A stretch of DNA of 63,949 bases from Pirellulaceae bacterium (GCA_023382975.1 JAHDXO010000054.1:13448-77396), one strand, 5' to 3'. Positions 48,001 to 57,440 are shown, numbered from the stretch's first letter. Made by a program: numbers and translations. The notes: generated by a model not told the origin, from the letters alone.

Positions 48001-51000
48001 TGGTTTTCGACAACTTTGTGGCGGCGATCGGAACGACCGGCGGGCAAGTGCTTGCGTCGCTCGGCGACATCGCGACTCACCTGAGCCAGTTGGGGCGTCG
48101 AGTCAGCGACGTGGAAACGCTGATCGCGTTTGCCATTCAAGGAGCTGCCGGGTTCAGCCCAGTCGATCTATTGGCCGCCGCCGTCGACGCGATTCAACCC
48201 GCTCCGGGAGTGGATCTATTCTTTGGACGCGGCTACTTCAACGGTATCGCCCGGCGTCAAGACATGGGACCGCTGGGGTGGGGCTGGCGTCACACCTGGG
48301 AACTGGATCTACAGTTCCAGCCAGACGGTTCCGTGCTCGTCCCCGAGGCCAGCGGAACGGTTCGGCGATTCGTGCCCGACGGGGCCGGCGGATATCTGAG
48401 CTCGATCGATCATCCCGACGGGCTCCGGCCGCTTGCCGGCGGGGGCTACGAACTCAGCCGCGGCGATGGTTCGCTCGTCCGCTACGACGCCAACGGCCGG
48501 TTCGCATCCCTGCAATCGCTCGACGGCAACCAGATGGTTCCGGCCTACGACGCTCAAGGACGACTCGAACGCATCGACCATTCTTCGGGCGGATTTCTGG
48601 AGATCGCTTACAACGCTTTCGGCCGCGTGGCGTCGGTGACCGATGCGCGCGGGCAGACGACGTCCTTCGGGTACGACCCAACTGGCGAGTACCTCGTCTC
48701 TTCGACGGACCCGCAGGGTCGGATCGTCGAGTACACCTACGATCCGGGCACAGACAGCGCATCGGGCCGGGCGCTCCGCTCGGTTCGGCAACCCGACGGT
48801 ACGACGCAGTATTTCGAATACGACGCACGAGGGCGACTCGCTTCTCAATACACAAACGGCCAAGGGGCGAGGATCGATTTTCAATACGGTCCGTCTGGCG
48901 AAGTGCGTCTGATTACCCCAGGGGGCGATACGACCGTCTATGATTACGACGAATTCGGCCGGCTGGCGCGGGTCCGCAACGCCAGCGGCAGCACGCGGTC
49001 CTACGCGTACGACCAGCAGGGTCGGCTTCGCGAGATCGTCGATGCACTGGGTGGGAGAACGTCGTATGCTTACGACGCGAACGGCAATTTGGCCAGTGTT
49101 CTCGACGCCGCGGGAAACGTGGTGCAGTATTCGTACGGCATGCATCCAGTGCCCCAGCCCGATTCCGTGACCGATGCGGCTGGCAATACCGTTACCTATG
49201 CGTACGACGAGCACGGCCTGCGCGTGCGGCGCATCATGTCCGACGGCACCGCAGAGACGTTCAACTACAATAACGCCGGACAGGTCGTCCGTTGGGTCAA
49301 CCGCCGCGGCCAAACGATTGACTACGAGTATTCAGCCACCGGATTGCTTACCGGCAAGAGGTATGCCGATGGAACCGAGTTCACGTATGCCTACGACACA
49401 GCCGGACGCTTGATCGAAGCCACGGGACCGGTGGGCGCCGTGCTGCGGCAGTACGATGATTCCGGAAGACTCGCGAGAATCGAGTACCCGGGCGGCCATT
49501 TCTTGGCGTACACGTACGACGACGCCGGCCGCCGGCGGACGACCGCCGACGAGTTGGGCAATGCTCTGACCGCCCACTACGACTCGCTCGGCCGATTGGA
49601 GCGGCTAGCCGACGAGAACGGTTTGACCGTGGTCGCCTACTCCTACGACGCACTGAACAGGCTTGTGCAAAAGGAACTCGGTAACGGCGTCTACACGGTC
49701 TACGCCTACACCGCTACGGGAGCCATCGAGCGGCTGACGAACCACGCGCCGGGCGGCTCGATATTATCTTCTTACGACTACGATTACGACGCTTTGGGAC
49801 AGATCGTGTCGATCGTCTCGGCGGATGGAACCTGGACTTACGGTTACGACTTGTCCGGCCAACTCGTTTCGGCGAACTTCACGTCGACGAACACGGCTCT
49901 GGCCGACCAACAGATCCAGTACCTGTACGATGCCGCCGGCAATCGGATCCGGATCGTCTCCAACGGGTTGACCGAATCGTACGAGCCCAACGCGTTGTAC
50001 CAGTACATCCGCGCGGGGCAGGCGACCTACGTTTATGACTCCGACGGGAACTTGGTTTCGAAGACCGAAGCGGGCGCTACCACTACGTTCACATACAACG
50101 CCGAGAACCGCTTGGTTCGCATCGACGGCGGCGCCGGCACCACCGTGTACGCTTACGATGCCTTGGGCCGGCTGGCTTCGGTTACGGAGGACGCGCAGAC
50201 CAGATACTTCGTCACGGATCCCTTCGGCGCGGGAGCGGTTGCTGCCGAGTTCGATGCCGCCGGAAACTTGTTGACCCGATACGACAATGCCGCGGGATTG
50301 CTCCGTTCCGAGCGGGCCAGCGGCGAGTTGCGCTACTTCACGTTTCAATTCGCGGGTCACAGCAGCGAACTGACGGATGCGATCGGACAAGTGACCGACG
50401 CCTACGCGTATAGCCCGTTCGGGACGACGCTGTATGCAAGCGGTGACACAGACAACCCGTTTCAATACGTGGGCGAGTACGGCGTAATGACCGTGGATGC
50501 CGACCTGTTGATGATGCAGAACCGTTTCTACAGCCCCACGACAGGTCAGTTTCTCAGCGAAGATCCGCTTGGCTACGATGGCGTGAACAACCGAATCTAC
50601 GTCGGGAATTCGCCAATTGACGGTATCGACCCCGCCGGCTTGGGCTTCTGGGGCGACGTCTGGAACGCGACCAAGGCTGTGGCCGGAATGGCGGCCAATG
50701 CCTCCCTGTTTGTCGCGGGGGTAGCGACGTCGAAGTTGGGAATTGGCGTGCCCGCGGCTATTTACGGAGGTTACGGCTTCGTCAGCAATGCCACGAACTT
50801 CATCCGGGCCTTGAAGGGCGAGGAACCGCTTAGCAACGGCGGTTTCTTCGGCGACGCCGGCAAGCTCGCTGCGCACTACACGGGCGTGGAAGCCCTGGAA
50901 ACGGCGGGAAACGGCGTCGACATCGCGACGGCCTTGGTGGATCCCACGAAGGCGGCCGCCAAACTGCCAGACTGGTTCGCAAAGAGCAAGAAAGCACTGG

Positions 51001-52586
51001 ATCTCGTCGGTACGTCGTCCACGGCCAGTTGTTTGATTGCCAGCAGCATCGATAGCGCTGTTGTGGTGGTCGACCATTTCACGCAGGAGAGCGAGGAATT
51101 GACCAAGCAGGGGAAGAAGCTCATCGTCATGGAGCACTATGGGACCATCCAGCCGATCCTAAAAGGTTCGATCGATCCTAACGAGATGATTGGACCGGCG
51201 GGAGTTGGGGAGGAGCGTTTCGTGGCCGACGGCACATCGCTTTTCTATACCATCGTGTTCGAGAACCTACCGGCCGCCACGGCGCCGGCGCAGGAAGTCT
51301 TCATCACGCAACAACTTGACCCAGGCCTGGATTTCGGCACGTTGAGCATCCAGCAGTTCGGGTTCGGTGACACCGTGGTCGATGTGCCTGCCAATCTTGG
51401 CTCGTTTCAACAGCGGCTCGATCTTCGCGACAGCCTGGGCATGTTCTTGGACGTTTCCGCGCACATCAACACGGTGACAGGCAGGATGACTTGGACCTTT
51501 CGGGCCATCTTGCCTTTGACCGGCGACCTCCCCGAAGACCCGCTAGCCGGTTTCCTCCCCCCGAACGATCAGACGGGCCGCGGCGAGGGGTTCGTTACCT
51601 TTACCGTGCGTCCGCGATCCGGACTGCCCACCGGCACGGTCATCGGCAATGACGCTAGCATCGTGTTCGACGTCAACGAGCCCATCATCACGAATCAGGT
51701 CATCAACACGCTCGACGCTGGTGTGCCCACCAGTCAAGTCGCGTCGTTGGCGGCGCTGTCGGCGCATCAGTTTTGGGTCACTTGGGCCGGCGAGGATGAG
51801 GGCGGCGCGGGGTCGGGGGTGGCGGCCTACGATGTCTACGTTTCGGACGATGAAGGCCCGTACACGCGTTGGTTGGAAAATACTGCCGAGATGGCTCGCG
51901 TTTTCACGGGCCAGTTGAACCACGCGTATCGGTTCTACAGCGTGAGCGTCGACAACGTGGGCCACCGCGAAGCGGCGCCGGGTGCGCCTGATGCCCACAC
52001 CCAGGTTGCGCGGATCGGCTGGCGGAATCCCTGGAATCCCTTCGATATCGACGGCGACGGATTCGTGATTCCGCTGGATGTCCTGCGGCTGATCAACTAC
52101 ATCAACGCACAGCCCGGCGATCCTACGCTCCCGCCTCCCCCGGCGGTGCCTCCGTACTACTACGACGTCGACGACGATGGCTTCTGCATCGCGCTGGACG
52201 TACTGCAACTGATCAACCACATCAATGACCCGACCGCGGAAGCGGCGGGCGAGAGCGAGGTTTGGAGCGGGACGGTTGATCCAGCAGTTTCGATTGGCGC
52301 AGAACTGCCGGGCTCCGCGTGGGTCTCGATGACCGGACAGCACGAGCCGACGCGCGGGACGACTCTCTTGCCGATCTCCTGCGATGCGGGTCGAAATTTG
52401 CTGTGGGATGCCTGGAGAGCATCGCGGCCGGCTTGGTCCGAGCAGGTGCGGAGGACGAAGCTGGGCACGGTCTCGACGACGGAAGAGCGGTTCGCGTGGG
52501 ATTCTTCACAGGACGATCTCTCGGCACTCGACGCAGTCCTCGAAGACATCGCCTCCGATCTCGATGCAATTTGGCACCGGAGATGA
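42087..52586 (+). CDS. Giant secreted RHS-repeat protein with LEPR motif and C-terminal dockerin
   Basis: A 3499-aa protein; ATG 42087 has AAGGAG 6 bases upstream. The N-terminus carries the planctomycetal LEPR-type motif (VWLEPLEPRWLLDGA, residues about 24-38). A Gly-rich region with three repeats follows (about 42700-45050, first two nearly identical), then a beta-helix-like part (about 45320-46620), a CARDB-like domain (46660-47010) and a bacterial pre-peptidase-like domain (47030-47330). YD-type RHS repeats fill about 48250-50560 and end in the core signature QNRFYSPTTGQFLSEDPLGY. After the core come a hydrophobic segment (50640-51060), a DUF11/DUF7619-like domain (51150-51720), a fibronectin-III-like domain and a dockerin pair (about 52030-52240, DIDGDGFVIPLDVLRLINYI and DVDDDGFCIALDVLQLINHI). 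In classic RHS toxins the core is followed by a C-terminal toxin; here it is followed by surface-type modules. Confidence 0.9.
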   Translation: MSDASSCLLRRRSRRHRSLRRRTPVWLEPLEPRWLLDGAFWLAAMKPLGAADRPFDRWELTFSEAVDETTLDTTGVRLNGPGGDLHPLVLTPRGDNRYEADFGGQTAKTNYALTVGPDIESAGGQPLDQNRDGTPGDGYTAALFASGVTIPEGDGTYDGQSLILYGSTSTINGPHSFADMQILGGATLTHSAATATQEYRLELDVSDSLIIDATSKIDVSGRGYLPWRTLGNTTTGAAAGASGGSYGGYGNGGTSVSQRTNEVYGDFRQPNELGSGGAGQVGYPAAGGGLVRIESGTLTLEGAIRANGANGSSASDKSGGGGSGGAVYLDVGTLAGGGTISADGGSNTGFGRAGGGGRVAVYYAALSGFDQDKVLARGGTSATGSGHGAVGTVYLEQRGGASQLILDSHGRASGAWTPLSVASGTTLAVDRLEIAGPGVAVGPADGLVFHAPEIDISGGASFEVATPQPTDTAIVATTLNVTGGSSLTHRAASDSREYSLRITADAILIDATSKIDVSGRGYLPWRTLGNTTTGAAAGGSGGSYGGYGNGGTSASQRTNDVYGDFRQPNELGSGGAGQVGYPAAGGGLVRIESGTLTLEGAIRANGANGSSASDKSGGGGSGGAVYLDVGTLAGGGTISADGGSNTGFGRAGGGGRVAVYYAALSGFDQDKVLARGGTSATGSGHGAVGTVYLEQRGGASQLILDSHGRTSGAWTPLSVASGTTLAVDRLEIAGPGVAVAPADALVFHSPEIDISGGASFEVATQQPTDTAIVATTMNVTGGSTLTHRAASTSREYSLRITADTIVIDATSKIDVSGLGYLSGRTVGNTTVGGATGNAGGSYGGLGAGNTTNALYGDPANPKSPGSGGAGNWSTPGGEGGGAVILHARTLTLDGVIRADGAGVAASGFAGAGSGGSVRIGVGALEGEGTISAGGGNVTVGTGSGGGGGRIAVYAWDRMNLPMANIAVRGGTGPGGAGGAGTVEFPTQPLVEWDWPQDAIWHGAELFGWSILGRNPAEVTVSLDAYAPWNSYSRPLGPVSNFVWDTTTVPDGRYEIRLTLRDVGGTPIGQFRRENVLINNSVVWHEGAILADETWDAAQVHAVENMATVGAGVALTIEPGAVVKLVPGACLVVANGGILHAPATWSAPIVVTLLADDTVGGDTNLDGPASHPRFGDSLGISLQGTGQAHLTEHVQLRYFDSAHSGTIATDQVWPAWQLHRITGDLTVPEGVTLTIQPGAVVKFAAGAGIVVETGAELQAQGTLAQRIVFTSIRDDTAGGDTNGDGSATAPLAGDWESVRIQGQGSLTHAEFRYGGNSIINQWGAGGMVEVSNGRATLDACIILESLKDGLLAVGTVDVTNSLLLRNDRGIAAAGSVRVVNSTLDDNRIGILAHGGTLHVNNTLVTNSLQYGIDWDFGGNAPVVRYTNVWGSGTADFHNHFDQPDPVPGVDGILSADPRYRDAARGDFRLRHDSPAIDAADDSVAPLTDAAGAPRFDDSWVPNRMGGYADLGAFEFVANAPGAVDLVPSLVSGPITALAGDHVVLQWKITNSGTGTATGPWHDRIGLVPRRDSDAPELVAANVLVGHGTVLGPGQDLVFTVEVPVPGGVAGDYNWRVTTNAKADVFEGSNCANNVALSSGTVALDVPRLALGDVVSGMLSAGEDRYFRLDVPEGADLEIAVQGADPTTVGLRVGYRSMPSAWDSADLDGFPNSGQTVWVRSARPGEYYVLLHGNDTAAVGAAYQLAARIVSNEITNVRPSQGSNRGEVTVELTAFGLPTAPTIAIVAADGTRREAHRIWQPDLGTVWATFDLRGLATGRYDIRMEGESVVQKEGAFEVTAGAAGRVVAHLSGPEILRAGRGGQITITYENDGHTDVPAPLLVITANNAELAPTASLRTPIVMRLGIGSSGPSGILRPGERASFTLPFVPIGLNRPALRLETLTADSPLSAAAVDWLSLKDGLKPSYAPSAAWDVVFDNFVAAIGTTGGQVLASLGDIATHLSQLGRRVSDVETLIAFAIQGAAGFSPVDLLAAAVDAIQPAPGVDLFFGRGYFNGIARRQDMGPLGWGWRHTWELDLQFQPDGSVLVPEASGTVRRFVPDGAGGYLSSIDHPDGLRPLAGGGYELSRGDGSLVRYDANGRFASLQSLDGNQMVPAYDAQGRLERIDHSSGGFLEIAYNAFGRVASVTDARGQTTSFGYDPTGEYLVSSTDPQGRIVEYTYDPGTDSASGRALRSVRQPDGTTQYFEYDARGRLASQYTNGQGARIDFQYGPSGEVRLITPGGDTTVYDYDEFGRLARVRNASGSTRSYAYDQQGRLREIVDALGGRTSYAYDANGNLASVLDAAGNVVQYSYGMHPVPQPDSVTDAAGNTVTYAYDEHGLRVRRIMSDGTAETFNYNNAGQVVRWVNRRGQTIDYEYSATGLLTGKRYADGTEFTYAYDTAGRLIEATGPVGAVLRQYDDSGRLARIEYPGGHFLAYTYDDAGRRRTTADELGNALTAHYDSLGRLERLADENGLTVVAYSYDALNRLVQKELGNGVYTVYAYTATGAIERLTNHAPGGSILSSYDYDYDALGQIVSIVSADGTWTYGYDLSGQLVSANFTSTNTALADQQIQYLYDAAGNRIRIVSNGLTESYEPNALYQYIRAGQATYVYDSDGNLVSKTEAGATTTFTYNAENRLVRIDGGAGTTVYAYDALGRLASVTEDAQTRYFVTDPFGAGAVAAEFDAAGNLLTRYDNAAGLLRSERASGELRYFTFQFAGHSSELTDAIGQVTDAYAYSPFGTTLYASGDTDNPFQYVGEYGVMTVDADLLMMQNRFYSPTTGQFLSEDPLGYDGVNNRIYVGNSPIDGIDPAGLGFWGDVWNATKAVAGMAANASLFVAGVATSKLGIGVPAAIYGGYGFVSNATNFIRALKGEEPLSNGGFFGDAGKLAAHYTGVEALETAGNGVDIATALVDPTKAAAKLPDWFAKSKKALDLVGTSSTASCLIASSIDSAVVVVDHFTQESEELTKQGKKLIVMEHYGTIQPILKGSIDPNEMIGPAGVGEERFVADGTSLFYTIVFENLPAATAPAQEVFITQQLDPGLDFGTLSIQQFGFGDTVVDVPANLGSFQQRLDLRDSLGMFLDVSAHINTVTGRMTWTFRAILPLTGDLPEDPLAGFLPPNDQTGRGEGFVTFTVRPRSGLPTGTVIGNDASIVFDVNEPIITNQVINTLDAGVPTSQVASLAALSAHQFWVTWAGEDEGGAGSGVAAYDVYVSDDEGPYTRWLENTAEMARVFTGQLNHAYRFYSVSVDNVGHREAAPGAPDAHTQVARIGWRNPWNPFDIDGDGFVIPLDVLRLINYINAQPGDPTLPPPPAVPPYYYDVDDDGFCIALDVLQLINHINDPTAEAAGESEVWSGTVDPAVSIGAELPGSAWVSMTGQHEPTRGTTLLPISCDAGRNLLWDAWRASRPAWSEQVRRTKLGTVSTTEERFAWDSSQDDLSALDAVLEDIASDLDAIWHRR
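42700..44490. repeat. 894-base tandem duplication inside the RHS gene
   Basis: Two head-to-tail units with an 894-base period (298 codons). The block 42909-43282 is identical to 43803-44176 by eye. A third, diverged unit starts near 44490 and keeps only part of the pattern. The high identity of the first two points to recent duplication or gene conversion. Confidence 0.88.
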
Positions 52587-52677
52587 TTCGAGCGTGCCCC
52601 TACTCGCTTGCGCCAAGCATCGGAGTGCCCACCTTGGCGTTGGCGAACGCTCCATTTCTCGCTCGCCACCCCAAAGA

Positions 52678-53706
52678 TCACGAGCCGGAAGGGCGATCGT
52701 ACGTCTCCACCCACGGGCGTTGGAAGTACCGTTCTTTGGAAAGGGGGATTTGCGTTGTGCCGAACAGCAGCGGTCCCAGGTGGGCGGGAATGTCGGTTTC
52801 GATTAGATCGGCGCCTTGTTGCAGCAGGGCGCGATAGTCCGGTTCGAGCGATTGCAGGTCGGTCACTTCGCCGCTGAGAAAGCGCCGGTCGAGGTGCCGG
52901 GAACTGCCGACGATGCAAGTCGCTCCTCGGCCGTGGATCAATTCGCAGACTTTTGCGTCGGGCGTCGGCAGATGCCCGACGAAGGCGACGATGTTTCGCC
53001 ACGGGACACCCGTCTTGTCGAACTGGTCGAACTGGGCGCGGGTGGTGATCATCACCTCCATCATGATGTTCGGGTTCAGCGCGTGGCAGGCCTTCGCCTC
53101 TTTGAAGCTGTAGACGATCAGCATGGCGTGGGCTTCGGCCTTGTGCTCTTCGATTTTCTTGACGCGGGCCGCCACGGGAACGTCCTTCTGGTCCAGGATC
53201 AGGATCGTTTTGCCGCGCGCCCACTGCAGCGCCTCGTCGAGCGTCGGGATCTGTTGCTCCGTGACCGTTCCGCTCGGATCCTTCAATCGCAACTGCTTCA
53301 GTTCCTGCAACGTGAAGTCCGCGACCAGTCCGCTGCCCGTTGTGGTCCGCTCCAGCCGGGCATCGTGATGCAGCACGATCGCGCCGTCCTTCGTGTACCG
53401 CGGGTCGACTTCCATGACGGCGTAGGTGTGGCGGAGCGTGTTCTCGAAGGTGGCCAGACAGTTCTCCGGCAGGTTCTTCTGGGATCCTCCCCGATGAGCG
53501 CTGACCAGCGGCAGCAACTCCCCGGTGTGCTTGAAAAGCTCCTGCAATTCCTGCGGCGTTCGCGGAGCCACCGCGTGCAAGCGGGGCGCCGTACCGGCGG
53601 GAGCCACCTCCTGGGACCAAGCGAGGCCGGCTGCGAACAGCAGAACGGCCAGCATCGGGCTTCGGACAGCAAACCTTGAAACGGATCGCCACATGTTCGC
53701 TTGCAT
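52678..53706 (-). CDS. Secreted glycerophosphodiester phosphodiesterase family protein
   Basis: A 342-aa protein with a signal peptide (SPMLAVLLFAAGLAWSQ). GDPD signatures are present: catalytic His71-Arg72 in VSAHRGG, PENCLATFENT (Glu81, Asn82), metal ligands Glu99 and Asp101 in MEVDPRYTKDG, and His114 in VLHHD. The C-terminal TIM-barrel part includes GADLIETDIP. The family hydrolyses glycerophosphodiesters to glycerol-3-phosphate and an alcohol, using Ca or Mg; some relatives act on other phosphodiesters. Start at 53706 or at the Met four residues later, neither with a clear Shine-Dalgarno. It faces the 3' end of the RHS gene and diverges from the beta-helix gene. A possible minus-strand -10 (TACAAT) is at 53814-53819. 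Confidence 0.85.
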   Translation of the reverse strand: MQANMWRSVSRFAVRSPMLAVLLFAAGLAWSQEVAPAGTAPRLHAVAPRTPQELQELFKHTGELLPLVSAHRGGSQKNLPENCLATFENTLRHTYAVMEVDPRYTKDGAIVLHHDARLERTTTGSGLVADFTLQELKQLRLKDPSGTVTEQQIPTLDEALQWARGKTILILDQKDVPVAARVKKIEEHKAEAHAMLIVYSFKEAKACHALNPNIMMEVMITTRAQFDQFDKTGVPWRNIVAFVGHLPTPDAKVCELIHGRGATCIVGSSRHLDRRFLSGEVTDLQSLEPDYRALLQQGADLIETDIPAHLGPLLFGTTQIPLSKERYFQRPWVETYDRPSGS

Positions 53707-53971
53707 CGGTCAACTCATTTCGCTTTGGATCGGTTCCTTGCGGCGCCCTCTTCGGCTACGTTAACGGTCGCTCGGTGCGACGGCAGGCAGGGGAATCGGA
53801 AACCGACCTCGCTATTGTAGCGTGACCCAGTCGGATGTTCGACCGCCGCGCGTCGTGGGCGGCTTCCGGACCCGCGTTCGGCGTCCGCGGGCCACATTCG
53901 GCGCCCGCGGGCCACGTTCAACCTCAGCGTGCGACGTGGGCGGCGTCCAACAACGGACCAGGGGAAACGAG

Positions 53972-56347
53972 ATGAATCGAACGAGACAGTGGCTGGCAAT
54001 TTTCGGAATGGTATGGTTGGTTGCAGGGGCGGCCGAGGGGGCGGACCTGTTGCGGAACGGCTCGTTCCGCGAGCAGGACGCCGCCGGCCAACCGGCGGGC
54101 TGGCGCGTGGCGGATGATGGACAGCGCGTCGAACTGGACACGCAGGAGGGTGTGCTCCGCGTGGGCATTGCGAAGGCCGGACAGAATGACGGACAGATCG
54201 GTCAGCGTGTCGAGGGACTGCCGCCGGGCCGTGCTTACGTGCTCTCGGGGCGGCTGCGCAGCTCGAAACCGGGCATCGCCTACCTCCAGGTCAAGCTCCA
54301 CCGCGATGGGCGCGAGCAGCAGCGGTTGACCGCGCCGTAGCGTAGCGATACCGAGTGGCGTGACGTCGAACTCCTGTTCTCGACGGGGGACGCGGACGCG
54401 GTGGAGGTCATCTGCCGTTTCCGTCAGATCCCAGAAACGCTGGGGCAGACGGTGTGGTTCAGCGACCTGCGGCTGAGCGAGGCCGGGGCGCCGAGCTTGG
54501 TCTGCGGCGAGGCGGTGGCGACCTTCGAATCGATCGGCGTCTGTGTCGATTTCGCGGGGGGACTGGGCAGCAAGACCGTAGGCCGCGTCCGCTATCGGCC
54601 CGAGGGAAGCTCGGACTGGCGCGAGGGCCTGGATCTGGTGCCGTGCGTTCCCGAGCGGCAACTGCGCGGCAGCTTGTTCGGACTGAAGCCTGACACGGAG
54701 TATGAGATCGAGTGCCGGCTGGTCGATCCGGCGTTTGAGTCCGCCGCGCCGCTGGTCCTGTGCGCTCGGACATGGCCGGAAGAGGTTCCGATCGCGGAGG
54801 TTCGCGCCTTGCCGGCGCCCGAGTCCGGCGGCATGGTGCGCATCGACGCCCAGGGAAAGCCCGACGGTTGGATCCTGTATCGTCCCGCGACAGGCGGCAC
54901 CGCCGCGATCGACGGAGGAACGACGAGCGACCACGCGCTGCTTATCGCCAACGCGGCCCATGTCATCGTCGAGGGTTTCGAAGTGCGTGGCGGACGCCGG
55001 GACGCCGTGCGTGTGGCGAAGTCGCATCACGTGCGGATTCGCCACTGCGACGTCGCCGGCTGGGGCGATCCGGGCACGGCGAAGGACGGACTCGAACAGG
55101 GACGGTTTGTTGATGCGGCGGGGCGAGTGATCAACTTTCAGGCCGGGGTGCGGGTCTGCGACGGCAGCAGCCAGGTAGTGGTCGAGCACTGTTTCATCCA
55201 CTCGCCGCGCGGCACCGCCAACTCGTGGGGCTACGGGCACCCGGCAGGCCCCCAGGGCATCATCCTCGACCGCACGAACGGGAACCATGTCGTGCGGTAC
55301 AACGACTTAATCGGCTCCGAACGCCACTGGTGGAACGACGCCATCGAGAGCATCGCCAATGGCGAAGTGACCGGCGGCCCATACCGAGACACCGACATCT
55401 ATGGAAACGTGCTCGCGTTCAGCAACGACGACGGCACGGAGCTGGACGGGGGGCAGATCAATGTTCGGTACTGGCACAACTGGATCAATGGGGCGCTGTG
55501 CGGCATCAGTTGCGCACCCAACCGCAGCGGGCCGTCCTACGTGTTCCGCAACCTCGTGGCGACGCTTGGCGAAGAGCGGGGTTCCACCGGTTCGGCGTTC
55601 AAAATGGGCGGCGGGGCCGCGCATTCGCCCGGTATGAACATCATCGCGCACAACACCGTCTTCGGACCCGGCGGCGGCCTGCGCAGCGTCGGTTTCGGCA
55701 GCGGCTCGGACCGCGGCGGCTACATCGCGATCTCGCGCAACAACCTGTTCGCAGGTTCAGGCCACCAGGATGTCGTCAACATCTCGAACGACCCTCGCAA
55801 CGACTTCGATTACGATCTGACAAGCCGCGGCCGTGTGCGGCTGGCCACCGGCGGCGAGACGCATGCCGTCACCGAGGCGCCGACGTTTCTCGCGGCAGCG
55901 GAAGGGGATTTCCGCCTGGCCGCGGGTTCCGCCGGCATCGACCAAGGTTGCGTTCTGCCCGGACTGAACGACGGCTTCGTCGGCCATGCGCCGGATATGG
56001 GCGCGCTGGAGGCGGGTCAGGCCGGACCGGATTTTCCGCCGCGTCCCCATGGACTGAGCGTCCTTCCTCTGCGCGCCGCATCCGCCGCGCCAGTCGCTGG
56101 CGGCGCATCGTCGGTGACCGTGCGACTTGTCGCCCCGCCCTCGGTCGGGAACACCTGGCGCGCCCTGCCGAACAGTCCGTGGCTTTCCTGTACGCCGTCG
56201 CAAGGCGCAACCGGCGACGAGCCCGCGATCGTGCGGATCGAAATCGCTGACGACGGCCGGGAAAAGGCTGGCTACCGCGGCGCGGTCACGTTTCGCACTG
56301 ACCGCGGATTCGTCCGCACGGTGATGATCGACGCCGGCAGCCCATGA
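53972..56347 (+). pseudogene. Secreted right-handed beta-helix (pectate-lyase-like) gene interrupted by one in-frame TAG
   Basis: One frame runs from ATG 53972 (AGGGGAA Shine-Dalgarno) to the stop at 56347, broken only by TAG at 54338-54340 after 122 codons. Before it lie a signal peptide (WLAIFGMVWLVAGAAEG) and the first half of a CBM4/9-like carbohydrate-binding domain. The domain continues directly after the stop (SDTEWRDVELLFST, TVWFSDLRLSEAG), so the reading frame is otherwise intact. A parallel beta-helix follows at about 54800-55850 (EGFEVRGGRRDAVRVAKSHH, VVEHCFIHSPRG, GNHVVRYNDLIGS). The C-terminus, about 56070-56340, is a BACON-like domain (WLSCTPSQGATGDEPAIVRI). Likely a polysaccharide-binding or lyase-like exported protein. 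GTG 54401 could restart but would lack a signal peptide. Confidence 0.78.
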
Positions 56348-56385
56348 ACCTGGAATGCGATGCGATTCGTCTGACCGCAGGGACT

Positions 56386-57348
56386 CTACCGGTTGCGGAA
56401 CAGGTACAGCGAGAGCAGAAATGCTGGGCCACAGACCATCAGGACGACCAGGGTGACGTTGTCCATCGCGACCCCGATCTTCTCGTCGGGTTGGAGTTTC
56501 AAGCCGATCACGGCCACTGCGTTGTTGACGGTGTGGCAGAGCACCGCCGGCCAAACCGAAGCGGTTCGCCAAGCCACCGCACCCAGCCACAGCCCGAGCG
56601 GCAACACGCCAATCCCGTGCAGCGGGTCCATGTGGGCGGCGGAGAAGATGACGGCGCTGACGGCGACCGCCCAGACCGGCGACCACCGTTCGGCCAGTCG
56701 CGTCTGCAAATAGCCGCGGAACATGATCTCCTCGACCAGTCCCGGCACCACCGCCACCAGCACCAGCAACAGCGGCAACGACCGGACCAGATGCGAGCGC
56801 ATCATCGATTCGATCAGCTTCAGGTTGTCGCTCAAGTCATCGACGAACAGCGAGAGGATCTCCGACGACACGATGCCGACGATCGGAGTGCCGACCAGAA
56901 AAACGATCCAGGTCCACAACGGCAAGACACCCGTCCCCAGGCTTAGACGCCGCGCGAACGGCCGTGGCGAAATCATGGCGGCAGCGCAGGCGACCAGCAG
57001 GAAAACCACTTGCGAAGGCAACAGCATCACCAGCAGACCTTCGCGCGTCCGGCCAAATTCCATGACCCAGGCTTTCAGTTGCCCCACATCGTCCAGGACT
57101 CCGGCGCCGCGATCCGCAAAGGCGGTGACGGCCAACACGACTCCCGAAACGACCGCCGACATGATGATCGCCGTCACACAAACGAGAATCGCCGTCCAGA
57201 CAGGCCGTTGACTCGGCGACGAATACTGGACCAATTCGGCAGCGACGACCTGCCCAGGATCCGGCCCCGAAGACGGTTGGCCATATTCCCAGCGCGGGGC
57301 TTCCGTACCCGAAGGAACATGCTCGGCATCCGGATGCTGCGACGACAT
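56386..57348 (-). CDS. CPBP family intramembrane glutamic endopeptidase
   Basis: A 320-aa polytopic membrane protein with about eight hydrophobic helices. The diagnostic motifs are EEIMFRG (Glu206, Glu207, Arg211), His239 in SAAHMDP and the final motif CHTVNNAVAV (His272, Asn275), the catalytic set of the CPBP/Rce1-like family. Members cleave prenylated or membrane proteins, or protect against bacteriocins; the substrate here is unknown. GGGAAG lies about 6 bases before ATG 57348. It lies 92 bases downstream of epmA on the same strand and could be read from the efp transcript. Confidence 0.87.
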   Translation of the reverse strand: MSSQHPDAEHVPSGTEAPRWEYGQPSSGPDPGQVVAAELVQYSSPSQRPVWTAILVCVTAIIMSAVVSGVVLAVTAFADRGAGVLDDVGQLKAWVMEFGRTREGLLVMLLPSQVVFLLVACAAAMISPRPFARRLSLGTGVLPLWTWIVFLVGTPIVGIVSSEILSLFVDDLSDNLKLIESMMRSHLVRSLPLLLVLVAVVPGLVEEIMFRGYLQTRLAERWSPVWAVAVSAVIFSAAHMDPLHGIGVLPLGLWLGAVAWRTASVWPAVLCHTVNNAVAVIGLKLQPDEKIGVAMDNVTLVVLMVCGPAFLLSLYLFRNR

Positions 57349-57440
57349 CGATCACTTCCCAAGGTTATTGGACTTACGCTGCAAATTTGGCCGGGTCGGC
57401 GGCAATCCCCCTGAACGGCCGAATCCAACAGTACTCCATA

